The position numbers and the translations under genes were made by a program. This document shows positions 25,413-34,310 of a stretch of 64,000 nucleotides of DNA, one piece after another (the stretch's first letter is position 1; each line of letters opens with the position of its first letter). Origin of the DNA: Bradyrhizobium iriomotense (GTDB lineage Bacteria; Pseudomonadota; Alphaproteobacteria; Rhizobiales; Xanthobacteraceae); NCBI RefSeq assembly GCF_018130765.1, contig NZ_JAFCJZ010000003.1, positions 124,001 through 188,000 of the forward strand. Reading direction: 5' to 3'. Under the pieces are notes generated by a model. The model saw only the letters and a program-made list of their open reading frames with translations, was not told the origin of the DNA and did no database searches.

Positions 25413-28316
25413 TCAGACGCGCGGGTCTGCCTTGCGAGCCGAAGGACGCGCCTCCTCCGAAGAGGCTACCCGTCGCAATTCGTCGAGCAGAGCCTTGGCG
25501 CGCCGGAACGGGACGGACTCAAGACCCTCTGTGAATTTTCCGAGCGTTCGGTCCAGTACCGCCGAAGCTTCTTCGTTTTGGTGCTTTCGACGCAAGAAAT
25601 TTGCAAGGCTCTCGGCCGATTTAAGCTCCCATCCAAGGGCCGCCTGCCGTTCGGAAATCTCCATCGATTCACGCAAATTGACCTCTGCCGACTGCGAGTC
25701 GGGGCCCTCCAATGCGGCAAGGACGTCTCCGTGAATCCTCAGCGCATCTGGTAGCAACCAGAGAGCATCGGTCGCCTTTGTTCGCTCCAGGCACTCCGCC
25801 GACGCCAACAGTCCCTCTTCGGGGCGACCGTCAACAGCCAGGAGCTCCGCCAAGCGCCCGAGGAATGGAATGGACACATTGTCGTATTGGGCGCCGCTTA
25901 GCTTCGAGAGCGCCTCCCGCAACAACCTTTCGGCGGGCTCGATCTCGCCTCTCAGGAAAAGCAACCTGCCTTCGTAGCCGATCGAGGCAAATACATAGCT
26001 CTTGATGCTGTTCTCCTGAGCCACTTGCCTGAACCTCTGTAAAGCGCCGGCCGCCCGATCCAAGTCTTCAAGGCTCAGGAAGAGAGAAACCCCGCACCAA
26101 CTGAGCGCCTGACAGATCGACGTCGGATTGCCGGTCTTTTCTGCCTCGGAATGTGCCGAAAGGCAGGCCAGAACAGTTCGATCGAAGCGCCCAAGATTCC
26201 AATAGCACCGCGCCATCACGCACTGCGCATAGATCGAGTGGTTCAGGCCCCAGCGGCCTATGTGCGACGCGTCGCTGTGAATTCGGAAGTATTCGTGCGC
26301 CTCGCGTGCGAGATTCAGGGCCGTCGCATACTCCGCTCGGAAAAAGAGCGAGGCGCTCTTCACGCTCTTCGTCATCGCCACGGCCGCGGGCTCGCCGGCG
26401 TCCGCCACGAGTCTCTCGATCTTGTTCGTCCCTTCCAATGCGCCCTTGAAGTCGCCGCGCCGGTGCAGGAAGAGCACGAGGCCCAGCCGGGCCCGAAGCT
26501 CCCATTGCCGATCGCCGAGCTGCCCCGCCAGCTCGATCGATCTGTTCAAAGCCTCTCGCGACTGACTCGTCATCCCCTCGGTGAACATCACCGCGAGTCC
26601 GAAGGCGGCCTTCAGGATCATTTCACTTCGTTCGCTTTCGACGGTGGCTTCGAGAGCCTCGATCGCTTTCGTCGTCCAGACGATGCACTCCGTCAGGAGC
26701 GAGTTCTCCAACCAAACCGGCACGGCGGCGGCCGTGAGCGCAATGCCCGCCTGCGGCTGGCCGCCCGGCGAGAACGCCAAGTTCAGCATCCCGCGCACGT
26801 TATCGAGTTCCTGGACCGCGTCCCTGAGCGTTTGCACTCGCTTCGGTCCATCGGCGCATTTGCGCAGCATTTCAGTAAGACAGGACGCGAGGCGGACGGC
26901 GAGTTCGTTCCGCTCCGATTCCTCGATCAGCTTCGCAAGCGCGAACGCCTTTGTGATCTCCAGCAGCCGAAATCTCGCCGCCTCGGAACCGATGTCGACG
27001 GAAACCAACGATTTGCAGACCAGATCCGCGATGATCGATGCTGTGTCGGTCCCCTCTGTCGTTGGAATCACCGCGACGGCCGCCTCGAGACTGAAGCTGC
27101 CGGCGAAAATTCCGAGGCAGCGCAGAACGTGTCGCTCGCGCTCGCTCAGCAGTTGGTAGCTCCACTCGAGCGCAGCCGCGATCGTGCGGTGTCGCGCCGG
27201 CGTGCCGCGGCGAGCGTCCGCAAGCAGGTGCATGCGGTCTTCGATCCTGGCGGCCAGTCCCTTGACACCGAACGCGTCGACGCGCGCAGCGGCGACCTCG
27301 ATCGCAAGCGGGTTGCCGTCCAGTTCTCGGCATATCTGCGCCGCGAAGGCGGCATTGGCATCGGTGAGTTCGAAATCATTGACGATAGCGGCCGCCCGTT
27401 CGACAAACAACTGAACCGCCGGGTAGCTCAAGACGTCCTTCGCGCCGAGGGTCGCTGCCATCGGAGGCACTTCTAGGGGAGGTAGCCGGAAGACCTGCTC
27501 GCCTTCGATGCGCAGCGGCTCCCTGCTCGTGATCAGCGCCTTGATGTCGCCGGAGTTGCGCAGCAGCTGACCGATCGGGGCCGCCGCCCCGTCGATCAGA
27601 TGCTCGCAATTGTCGAATACCAGAAGCAGGTTCTTGTAGCGTAGCGCAGCGGCGATGCCGGACAGCATGTCGCTCGAGCGGACGTCGATCGGGAGCGCGG
27701 ACGCAATCATGCTCGCAATCAGCGAGGCGTCTGCGATCGACCCGAGGTCAATCAGCCAAACGCCATCCCGAAACTGCGACAACATCGTTTCCGCCAGTTG
27801 AAGCGCGATCGAGCTCTTTCCGACGCCCGGCGGCCCGACGATACTCAGGAGGCGCCCGTCGGTCAGCTTTTGCTTCGTTGACCGAAGCGCTTCCGCTCGT
27901 CCGACCAGTCGGATCAGTTGTGCCGGTAGGTTGTGGGCTTCCGGTGACGCCGGCTGGTCGAGGGCCGGGCGCTCCTCTTCGAGCACTCTTATGGGCGCGA
28001 CGAAACGGTATCCTCGTCCCGGACTATTTACGATGTACTGATTGGCGCGATCATCCTCCCCGAGCGCGCGGCGAAGCGCCGCCACCTGGACGGTGAGGTT
28101 GGCTTCAACGACGAACGTATCGGGCCAAGCGATCTCGACGAGTTCGCGCTTGCTCACAAGTTCCCCTGCGCGCTCGAGGAGCGCGATCAGGATCTCGAGG
28201 GCTTTGCCGCCAAGGCGAACGACGCGGTCGCCCTCGAGCAGCACCCGCTTTGCGGTGGAAAGGCGAAACGGTCCGAAGAGGAATGTGCGCTCTGGTCTGT
28301 TGTCGCGATCGGACAT
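25413..28316 (-). CDS. Winged-helix / NB-ARC-like ATPase / TPR regulator
   Basis: 967 aa. Residues about 10-105 are an OmpR-type winged helix (LLEGDRVVRLGGKALEILIALL, PGRGYRFVAPI). Residues about 150-430 are a STAND-type ATPase with Walker A GPPGVGKSSIAL, Walker B LLLVFDNCEHL, and ITSREPLR as the sensor-like block. The remaining 500 residues are helical and TPR-like. This is the AfsR-like architecture seen in alphaproteobacterial regulators, where ligand binding to the TPR region is thought to control DNA binding. It is upstream of the isochorismatase and MFS genes and probably controls them. Confidence 0.87.
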   Translation of the reverse strand: MSDRDNRPERTFLFGPFRLSTAKRVLLEGDRVVRLGGKALEILIALLERAGELVSKRELVEIAWPDTFVVEANLTVQVAALRRALGEDDRANQYIVNSPGRGYRFVAPIRVLEEERPALDQPASPEAHNLPAQLIRLVGRAEALRSTKQKLTDGRLLSIVGPPGVGKSSIALQLAETMLSQFRDGVWLIDLGSIADASLIASMIASALPIDVRSSDMLSGIAAALRYKNLLLVFDNCEHLIDGAAAPIGQLLRNSGDIKALITSREPLRIEGEQVFRLPPLEVPPMAATLGAKDVLSYPAVQLFVERAAAIVNDFELTDANAAFAAQICRELDGNPLAIEVAAARVDAFGVKGLAARIEDRMHLLADARRGTPARHRTIAAALEWSYQLLSERERHVLRCLGIFAGSFSLEAAVAVIPTTEGTDTASIIADLVCKSLVSVDIGSEAARFRLLEITKAFALAKLIEESERNELAVRLASCLTEMLRKCADGPKRVQTLRDAVQELDNVRGMLNLAFSPGGQPQAGIALTAAAVPVWLENSLLTECIVWTTKAIEALEATVESERSEMILKAAFGLAVMFTEGMTSQSREALNRSIELAGQLGDRQWELRARLGLVLFLHRRGDFKGALEGTNKIERLVADAGEPAAVAMTKSVKSASLFFRAEYATALNLAREAHEYFRIHSDASHIGRWGLNHSIYAQCVMARCYWNLGRFDRTVLACLSAHSEAEKTGNPTSICQALSWCGVSLFLSLEDLDRAAGALQRFRQVAQENSIKSYVFASIGYEGRLLFLRGEIEPAERLLREALSKLSGAQYDNVSIPFLGRLAELLAVDGRPEEGLLASAECLERTKATDALWLLPDALRIHGDVLAALEGPDSQSAEVNLRESMEISERQAALGWELKSAESLANFLRRKHQNEEASAVLDRTLGKFTEGLESVPFRRAKALLDELRRVASSEEARPSARKADPRV

Positions 28317-28405
28317 CCTTCAAGCAATCGTCGGCTTTTCGCAAGGGTCCTCCTTACGCCACCGGCCGGTGCGTGTCCATCCATCGAGGTCGCTCGAAAA
28401 GGTCA

Positions 28406-28828
28406 TCAGAGGTCGCGCTGAACCTGCACGGCAACCGCTTGTCGGCGCGCGATGATCGCGGTCATCGTGATGCGTTCGGCTTCGACGGCGGACAGGGTCG
28501 CCAATTCCGCTGCGACCGTAGCCAGTTGCTCGATCATGTCGGCGCGGGCGTGAAGCTGCGCCGTCTGTCGCCGGGCTATCCAATTGGACAGCGTTTCGGG
28601 CACGAGTGCGGTGTCGCGTTCGATGCCGGCCTGCAGCGTGTCACGGAGCTCTGCTGCGCGCGTTGAAAACTCCTTCATGAGAGCGTGCATTCCTTCCAAC
28701 CGGGCCGCGAGTTCCGCGTCGTTGGCGATGGCGGCCCCGGCGAACAGTCCGTTGATGTTGTCAAGGCTTGCCTGCAGACGAAACAGATGGAGACGCAAAT
28801 CTTCGCCAAATTGTGTCAGATTCTTCAT
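28406..28828 (-). CDS. Small helical protein of unknown function
   Basis: 140 aa from the ATG at 28828 (MKNLTQFGEDL); the frame is open nine codons further. It is almost entirely helical and charged, without TM segments or signal peptide, and contains a coiled-coil-like stretch (ALMKEFSTRAAELRDTLQ). I do not recognise a family. It lies upstream of and on the same strand as the winged-helix regulator, separated by 89 bases, and diverges from the hydrolase fragment and AraC gene across a gap with a long inverted repeat. Its codon bias fits the neighbours. Confidence 0.6.
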   Translation of the reverse strand: MKNLTQFGEDLRLHLFRLQASLDNINGLFAGAAIANDAELAARLEGMHALMKEFSTRAAELRDTLQAGIERDTALVPETLSNWIARRQTAQLHARADMIEQLATVAAELATLSAVEAERITMTAIIARRQAVAVQVQRDL

Positions 28829-28891
28829 CGCATCCGCGTCCTTCGAGCACGCCACACCCTGTCGCGAGGATTGGTCGAAGCCAAGTAAAAT

Positions 28892-28956
28892 GTTCCAAAA
28901 ACGCCGGCCCGGACCGCCACTTTATCCGGCACATCCCGTCCGGGAAATTTTGGAAC
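28892..28956. promoter_or_regulatory. Nested inverted repeat in the divergent gap before the AraC regulator
   Basis: The outer arms GTTCCAAAA (28892-28900) and TTTTGGAAC (28948-28956) are perfect complements. The inner arms CCCGGAC (28908-28914) and GTCCGGG (28938-28944) are also perfect. The loop is 23 bases. It could be a two-site operator or an RNA cruciform/stem-loop. It lies 65 bases before the truncated hydrolase start at 29021. Confidence 0.6.
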
Positions 28957-29020
28957 GATTTATTTCCCTGGCGACGGTCCAGCGAATAACGATCCCAGAC
29001 CTGAACATGAGAGGTCGAGG

Positions 29021-29191
29021 ATGCCGACGATCAGGACGAAGGACGACGTCGAGATCTTTTACAAGGACTGGGGCTCTGGCCAGCCGATCGTGTTCAGCCA
29101 TGGTTGGCTGCTGTCGTCGGACGACTGGGATGCCCAGATTCTGTTCTTCCTCGATCACGGCTATCGCGTCATCGGATTGTGTCGCTCATGA
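29021..29191 (+). pseudogene. Truncated alpha/beta hydrolase (chloroperoxidase-like) N-terminus
   Basis: 56 codons from ATG 29021, with GAGGTCGAGG just upstream. The product [20 protein letters not shown], then [20 protein letters not shown] and DHGYRVIG, is the normal start of an alpha/beta hydrolase with its oxyanion HGW. After VIG the reading frame ends at TGA 29189-29191, which overlaps the ATG of the AraC gene. Bases just beyond (GCTCATGACCGC) could encode the AHDR that normally follows VI in another frame, so a short insertion or rearrangement may have broken it. More than 200 residues with the nucleophile are missing. Confidence 0.75.
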
Positions 29192-30129
29192 CCGCTCCGC
29201 ACGACCAGTCTCAGGGGCACTCGGCTTTGCAGAATCACGCAGACTTCCCTGTGTGGAAGCGTCCGTTCGTCCCGACGAGGCGGGAAGGCGCGACGGTGAA
29301 AAGCCTCCATTCCCGATCCTGGAACGGGCTCACCGCCAGCGTGACCGAACTTGTCTGCGCCAAGTCGTACTGCGCAGACCTGTGTTACGATTGCGCCCGG
29401 CTGTCGATCATGCTCGACCTCGACGGCAACGTTCCGGAAATGCGTAGCGAGAAGAGTCGGAGCGGCCCGGATCCGGCGAATACCATCCACAACATGAACT
29501 TTACGCCCGCCAAGACGGAAATGTGGGCAATCTGCAATGAGACGCGCTACACGCGCCACATCTCCTTCACGTTCGCAGATGACGCTCTCAAACAGTTGGT
29601 TGACGAGGAAGTGAGCCCGTCTGCATTCGCTCCGCGTCTGTTGTTTTACGATCCCGCCCTTTTGCATATCGCAAGGCTCTTCGAAGCCGAGGTCAGTCGG
29701 GAAGAAGACTCTCCGCGGCTGTACGGGGACAGTTTGTCGGTGGCGCTGCTCCTGCGCCTTGCGGCCTTCGGGAAGGCGTACCGAACGCCGGCCAGGGGTG
29801 GGCTGCCGCCCCGGCGCCTGCGGATGGTCACCGATTATCTGCGAGAACATCTTGCGGACAATGTCGGTTTGCTCGAACTCGCGAACATCGCTCAGCTGTC
29901 GCGGTCGCATTTCTGCCGGGCTTTCAGAATGTCCACGGGGCAGTCGCCTCACCAATGGCTGCTTGTCGCGCGCATAGAGAAGGCGAAGGAGATGCTGGTG
30001 TCAGATCAGTTTCCGATCGCGGAAGTAGCGGCCCTCACCGGATTCGCCGATCAGGCCCATCTGAGCAGGCATTTCAGCCGGATAGTCGGTTGTAGCCCTG
30101 GTGTTTGGCGCCGCCAGGCAGCCTCTTAG
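29188..30129 (+). CDS. AraC family transcriptional regulator
   Basis: 313 aa from ATG 29188; the frame is open upstream to 29104. The C-terminal 100 residues are a double [22 protein letters not shown] and [22 protein letters not shown], with the family ending [10 protein letters not shown]. The N-terminal 190 residues are a variable sensory domain with a Cys-rich patch ([15 protein letters not shown]). Its start overlaps the stop of the broken hydrolase, implying that the original unit was hydrolase plus regulator or that the regulator's 5' end was fused here by deletion. Targets may include the divergent or downstream hydrolase genes. Confidence 0.85.
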   Translation: MTAPHDQSQGHSALQNHADFPVWKRPFVPTRREGATVKSLHSRSWNGLTASVTELVCAKSYCADLCYDCARLSIMLDLDGNVPEMRSEKSRSGPDPANTIHNMNFTPAKTEMWAICNETRYTRHISFTFADDALKQLVDEEVSPSAFAPRLLFYDPALLHIARLFEAEVSREEDSPRLYGDSLSVALLLRLAAFGKAYRTPARGGLPPRRLRMVTDYLREHLADNVGLLELANIAQLSRSHFCRAFRMSTGQSPHQWLLVARIEKAKEMLVSDQFPIAEVAALTGFADQAHLSRHFSRIVGCSPGVWRRQAAS

Positions 30130-30200
30130 CGCAGACCGTTTGGAGCGAGCCCTTCACTCGCTGCAAATCCGATCCCTTCGAATCGACGCTCAGGAGCACA

Positions 30201-30785
30201 TCAGCGGAAGAGGGCCGAAAGGAAAATCCGAGCCATGAGTTCGTCCCGCTTGCGAATAACTCGGCTGCGCGGCACTCGCTCGCAAATCACGCGAGCCCCC
30301 GCTTCCGCCAGGCATTTTTCGATCTGTAGCGCGGTTTCGTCGGCTGACCCAACGCCCCGTGTTAGGGCGAGCATCACGTCGATCCCGTCAAGGTTCGTAG
30401 CTGGCGAGCGCATGGTGTGAGTTGGGTTAATGATGATGGCGGCGCTTATCGCATCTGCATGGCAGGCGATCAGATCAAGCGCAGCGTCCGCTCCTTCGGC
30501 GTGGCCAACCACGACCATCGGCACCAGCGTGAGCCCGTGCGCATGTAGTGCATTCCGGATCGTCAGAGCTAGATCATCTGCAAAATCTCTCGATCGGGTT
30601 TTGCCGTTGCCGGTGGAGTGCGGGGTCGAGACCGCCAGAATTCCCGAGCCGGCGCTGATGGATTTGCAAAAATTCAAGAAGTCGAAGGGACTGGCCGCGC
30701 GACCAGGGATGGCCAGCAACAAAGGCGCACTTTCGTCGCTGCCAGGATGAAACCTGCAGCTTGTTTCCAATCGCCGCAAAGGCAC
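30201..30785 (-). CDS. Alpha/beta-hydrolase-like protein lacking the nucleophile Ser
   Basis: 194 aa, GTG start at 30785. LLLAIPGRAASP resembles the oxyanion region, and VVVGHAEGADAALDLIA is the nucleophile elbow, but the expected GxSxG has Ala (GHAEG; codon GCC). IIINPTHT follows as in the fold. The late Asp/His are not clear. It may be a non-catalytic binding protein or a decaying gene. It is divergent from the isochorismatase-fold gene at 31065, with 279 bases between them that contain no gene. Codon use is ordinary. Confidence 0.6.
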   Translation of the reverse strand: MPLRRLETSCRFHPGSDESAPLLLAIPGRAASPFDFLNFCKSISAGSGILAVSTPHSTGNGKTRSRDFADDLALTIRNALHAHGLTLVPMVVVGHAEGADAALDLIACHADAISAAIIINPTHTMRSPATNLDGIDVMLALTRGVGSADETALQIEKCLAEAGARVICERVPRSRVIRKRDELMARIFLSALFR

Positions 30786-31064
30786 GCCTCTCGCCTAATT
30801 CGACATCGTCCGGTGCCGGGACGACCGCCTGCATCTTGCACAAATGGCTACATTCACTGTGCGATATTTCGTCGTGGCTGTATCGCGGAAATTGCGAAAG
30901 ACGGCAGAACTTGAGCCGTTTGTTCAAAATGCGCTTCGTTCAGCAGCGACCGCCGAACGCATCCGCAATATCACTTAGCTCCGAGAGCGGGCGCACTTGG
31001 TTTCGTCGCCACTCAGTTTCCGCCAGCCCGCTCACATGAGCGATTCATCACAGAGAGATCAAAA

Positions 31065-31709
31065 ATGTCGAAACTCGATATGCTCACCCCCGACAACAGC
31101 GCCATCGCACTGATCGACTATCAGCCGGCGATGTTCCAGGGCGTTCAGTCGCATGACCGTCTGGTCACGATCAATAACGTCCAGATCCTCGCAAAGGCCG
31201 CCAAACTGTTCAAAATCCCGACCGTGCTGACCACGGTGGCCAGGGATTCGTTTTCCGGACCGTTCATTCCGGAAGTGACCTCGCTGTTTCCGAAGCACGA
31301 CGTCATCGACCGCACGTCCATGAATTCCTGGCTCGATGCGAACTTCCGCAAGGCGGTGGCTGCCACCGGTCGCAAGAAATTCGTGCTGGCCGGTCTGTGG
31401 ACCGAGGCCTGTGTGATCTTTCCGACCTTGGACATGCTGAAGGAAGGTTATGAGATCTACATTGCCGCCGATGCTTGCGGCGACCTTTCGCTCGAAGCCC
31501 ATAACCGGGCAGTGGAGCGCGCCATCCAGGCGGGAGCGATCCCCATCACCTCATCGCAGTACGCCTACGAGCTTCAGCAGGACTGGGCGCGCACCGAGAC
31601 TTACGAAGGCATGATGGACATCCAGCGTGCGCATTCGCCGTACGGAATTCAGATCCGGTTCTCGAAGTGGGCTCTGGGCGAGCACGCATCGGAGGCGGGA
31701 CCCAAGTAA
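31065..31709 (+). CDS. Isochorismatase-fold cysteine hydrolase (YcaC-like), second copy
   Basis: 214 aa. Asp in IALIDYQPAMF and Cys in LWTEACVIFPTLDML mark the triad; ITSSQYAYELQQDWARTETYEG matches the C-terminal part of the paralogue at 24600-25232 (EFQRDWTRRETYDG). The two copies are clearly related but diverged along their length. It is the first gene of a seven-gene plus-strand run and probably provides hydrolysis of an amide or carbamoyl substrate imported through the downstream porin. AGAGAGATC precedes the start. Confidence 0.88.
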   Translation: MSKLDMLTPDNSAIALIDYQPAMFQGVQSHDRLVTINNVQILAKAAKLFKIPTVLTTVARDSFSGPFIPEVTSLFPKHDVIDRTSMNSWLDANFRKAVAATGRKKFVLAGLWTEACVIFPTLDMLKEGYEIYIAADACGDLSLEAHNRAVERAIQAGAIPITSSQYAYELQQDWARTETYEGMMDIQRAHSPYGIQIRFSKWALGEHASEAGPK

Positions 31710-31724
31710 GGGCCCGGCTTGCTC

Positions 31725-32009
31725 ATGAAGATTTATCTCCTGTCGCTCGGCGCGGGCGTTCTCGTCGGGGTGATCTACAGTCTCCTCAACGTGCGCTCGC
31801 CCGCGCCCCCTCTGGTGGCCCTGGTCGGCCTCCTCGGCATTCTCGCCGGCGAGCAGATTGTCCCGGTCGCCAAGCAGATGGTTGCGGGTCATGGCCTTGC
31901 CGCCGCATGGCGGCAGGCGAAGTGCGCGCCTCACATGTTCGGCATGCTGCCTGGGCGGCATGCCGACGAGGCTAAGGAAACCACTAACGTCGCGGAGAAA
32001 GCATCATGA
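31725..32009 (+). CDS. XapX domain membrane protein
   Basis: 94 aa from ATG 31725. Two TM segments with the XapX pattern: MKIYLLSLGAGVLVGVIYSL, RSPAPPLVALVGLLGILAGEQ, then a soluble tail. XapX proteins are small, poorly understood membrane proteins that commonly accompany isochorismatase/amidohydrolase genes. The stop overlaps the amidohydrolase start (ATG 32006) by four bases. Confidence 0.8.
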   Translation: MKIYLLSLGAGVLVGVIYSLLNVRSPAPPLVALVGLLGILAGEQIVPVAKQMVAGHGLAAAWRQAKCAPHMFGMLPGRHADEAKETTNVAEKAS

Positions 32010-33883
32010 ACGCTCCCGATACTATCTTCCACCGCGGCCTCTTCACCACGCTCGACCGTTCCAACCCGACCGCAAGCGCGGTCGCCATCAAGGATGGCGT
32101 CTTCACTGCGGTCGGCCACGACAGCGAGGTCATGAAGCTGGCCGGGCCTTCGACCAAGATCATCGATCTGAAAGGGCGCCGCGTCCTGCCGGGGCTGATC
32201 GACAATCACCTGCACATCATCCGCGGCGGGCTCAACTTCAACATGGAATTGCGTTGGGATGGCGTATGGTCGCTCGCCGACGCGATGGCCATGTTGAAGA
32301 AGCAGGTCGCCATCACGCCGCCGCCGCAATGGGTACGCGTCGTCGGTGGGTTCACCGAACACCAGTTCGCCGAGAAGCGCTTGCCGACCATCGACGAGCT
32401 CAACGCGGTCGCGCCGGACACCCCTGTCTTCATCCTGCATCTGTACGATCGTGCCATCCTGAACGGCGCAGCGCTGAGGGCTGTCGGCTATACCAAGGAT
32501 ACCCCGGAACCGCCGGGCGGCGAGATCATGCGCGATCCGAAAGGCAACCCGACCGGTCTGCTGCTCGCCAAGCCAAACGCCAACATCCTCTACGCGACGC
32601 TGGCGAAAGGCCCGAAGCTGCCATTCGAATATCAGGTCAATTCGACCCGCCACTTCATGCGCGAACTGAATCGGCTGGGCGTGACGGGCGCCATCGACGC
32701 CGGCGGCGGCTTCCAGAATTATCCGGAGGACTATGCGGTCATCCAGAAGCTCTCCGATGAGGGACAGCTCACGATCCGGCTCGCCTACAACCTGTTCACC
32801 CAGAAGCCGAAGGGGGAGAAGCAGGATTTCCTGAACTGGACGCAGACATCGAAGTACAAGCAGGGCACGGACTATTTCCGGCACAACGGTGCCGGCGAGA
32901 TGCTGGTATTCTCGGCGGCCGACTTCGAGGACTTCCGCGTGCCACGTCCGGACATGCCGCCGGAGATGGAGGGCGAACTCGAGGAGGTCGTCCGTATTCT
33001 GGCTCAGAACAAGTGGCCATGGCGGCTGCATGCGACCTACGATGAGACCATCTCGCGCGCGCTCGACGTGTTCGAGAAGGTCAACCAGGAGATCCCGCTG
33101 GATGGTCTGCACTGGTTCTTCGATCACGCCGAGACGATCTCCGACGCATCGATCGACCGCATCGCCGCGCTCGGCGGCGGCATCGCCGTGCAGCACCGCA
33201 TGGCCTACCAGGGCGAGTATTTCGTCGAGCGCTATGGCTATGGCGCCGCCGAGGCGACGCCGCCGGTGAAGAAGATCATCGACAAGGGAGTGAAGATCTC
33301 CGCGGGCACCGACGCGACGAGGGTAGCCTCCTACAATCCCTGGGTCTCGCTGGCCTGGCTGGTGACCGGAATGACGGTCGGCGGGCTCCGGTTATATCCG
33401 CAGCGAAACTGCCTCGACCGCGAGACGGCGCTCAGGATGTGGACGGAGAACGTCACCTGGTTCTCGAACGAGGAAGGCAAGAAGGGGCGGATCGCAGTCA
33501 GACAGCTCGCCGATCTGATCGTTCCAGACAGGGACTTCTTTTCCTGCTCCGAGAGCGAGATCGCCGACACGACGAGCGACCTCACGGTGGTGGGCGGGCG
33601 CATCGTCTACGGTACTGGAGCTTTCAAGTCGCTCGATGACGCACCGCCTCCGCCGGCGATGCCGGACTGGTCGCCCGTGCGCAGCTTCGGCGGTTACGGC
33701 AACTGGGTGGGTTCGGACGGTAAGGCCTCCGCGATCAGAACCCACGCGATGCAGTCGTGCGGTTGTGCCAACCTCTGCGGTGTGCATGGTCACGACCACG
33801 CGCGCGCTTGGGCGGGCAAGTTGCCGGTGTCGGATCTCAAGAGCTTCTGGGGGGCGCTCGGCTGCGCCTGCTGGGCGGTGTGA
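32006..33883 (+). CDS. YtcJ-like amidohydrolase with Cys/His-rich C-terminal tail
   Basis: 625 aa. PGLIDNHLHIIRGG (metal-binding HxH), HATYDET, WFFDHAE and ISAGTDATRV (Asp) are the amidohydrolase metal ligands, as in YtcJ/Amidohydro_3. Beyond the catalytic domain, from about residue 540, is an extension not usual for the family. It ends with Cys585, Cys587, Cys591, His594, His596, His598, Cys620 and Cys622. That arrangement (CxC-x3-C, HxHxH, CxC) suggests a bound metal or redox role. The substrate is unknown; hydrolysis of a cyclic amide or carbamate is inference. Confidence 0.88.
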   Translation: MNAPDTIFHRGLFTTLDRSNPTASAVAIKDGVFTAVGHDSEVMKLAGPSTKIIDLKGRRVLPGLIDNHLHIIRGGLNFNMELRWDGVWSLADAMAMLKKQVAITPPPQWVRVVGGFTEHQFAEKRLPTIDELNAVAPDTPVFILHLYDRAILNGAALRAVGYTKDTPEPPGGEIMRDPKGNPTGLLLAKPNANILYATLAKGPKLPFEYQVNSTRHFMRELNRLGVTGAIDAGGGFQNYPEDYAVIQKLSDEGQLTIRLAYNLFTQKPKGEKQDFLNWTQTSKYKQGTDYFRHNGAGEMLVFSAADFEDFRVPRPDMPPEMEGELEEVVRILAQNKWPWRLHATYDETISRALDVFEKVNQEIPLDGLHWFFDHAETISDASIDRIAALGGGIAVQHRMAYQGEYFVERYGYGAAEATPPVKKIIDKGVKISAGTDATRVASYNPWVSLAWLVTGMTVGGLRLYPQRNCLDRETALRMWTENVTWFSNEEGKKGRIAVRQLADLIVPDRDFFSCSESEIADTTSDLTVVGGRIVYGTGAFKSLDDAPPPPAMPDWSPVRSFGGYGNWVGSDGKASAIRTHAMQSCGCANLCGVHGHDHARAWAGKLPVSDLKSFWGALGCACWAV

Positions 33884-33884
33884 G

Positions 33885-34310
33885 ATGCGTGCGAACCGCG
33901 ACACTCCAGGCTGGACAGCGGCCATACTGTTCTGGCCGCTGCTGCTGCCGATTTCGAAGGTCGCGCTGGTCTCGGCCTTCCTGATCGGCGGAATCCAGAA
34001 GCTTGTCGATTTCCCCGCAGCGGTCGCGGAGCAGGCGCATTTCGGCCTCCAGCCAGCCTGGCTGTGGGCCGCCGCGGCCATCATCGTCGAACTCGGCGGC
34101 TCGGCGCTGGTGATCCTCGGTCGCTGGATATGGCTTGGCGCGGGAGGGCTTGGCGTGCTGACAGCAGTCGCCATGCTCACCGCGAACGATTTCTGGGCTA
34201 AGGCTGGCCATGACCGCTTCCTGGCCGTCAACGCATTCTTCGAGCATCTCGGCCTGATTGCGGGCCTGGTGCTCGTCTCCATCCTGTCCCTGCGCCAGCG
34301 GGACGCATGA
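33885..34310 (+). CDS. DoxX family membrane protein
   Basis: 141 aa from ATG 33885, one base after the amidohydrolase stop codon. Four TM segments; SAFLIGGIQKLVDFPAAV and ELGGSALVILGRW carry the DoxX pattern. The family is linked to quinone-coupled or thiol/redox processes, but many members have no assigned role. It overlaps the following VOC gene by four bases. Confidence 0.82.
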   Translation: MRANRDTPGWTAAILFWPLLLPISKVALVSAFLIGGIQKLVDFPAAVAEQAHFGLQPAWLWAAAAIIVELGGSALVILGRWIWLGAGGLGVLTAVAMLTANDFWAKAGHDRFLAVNAFFEHLGLIAGLVLVSILSLRQRDA

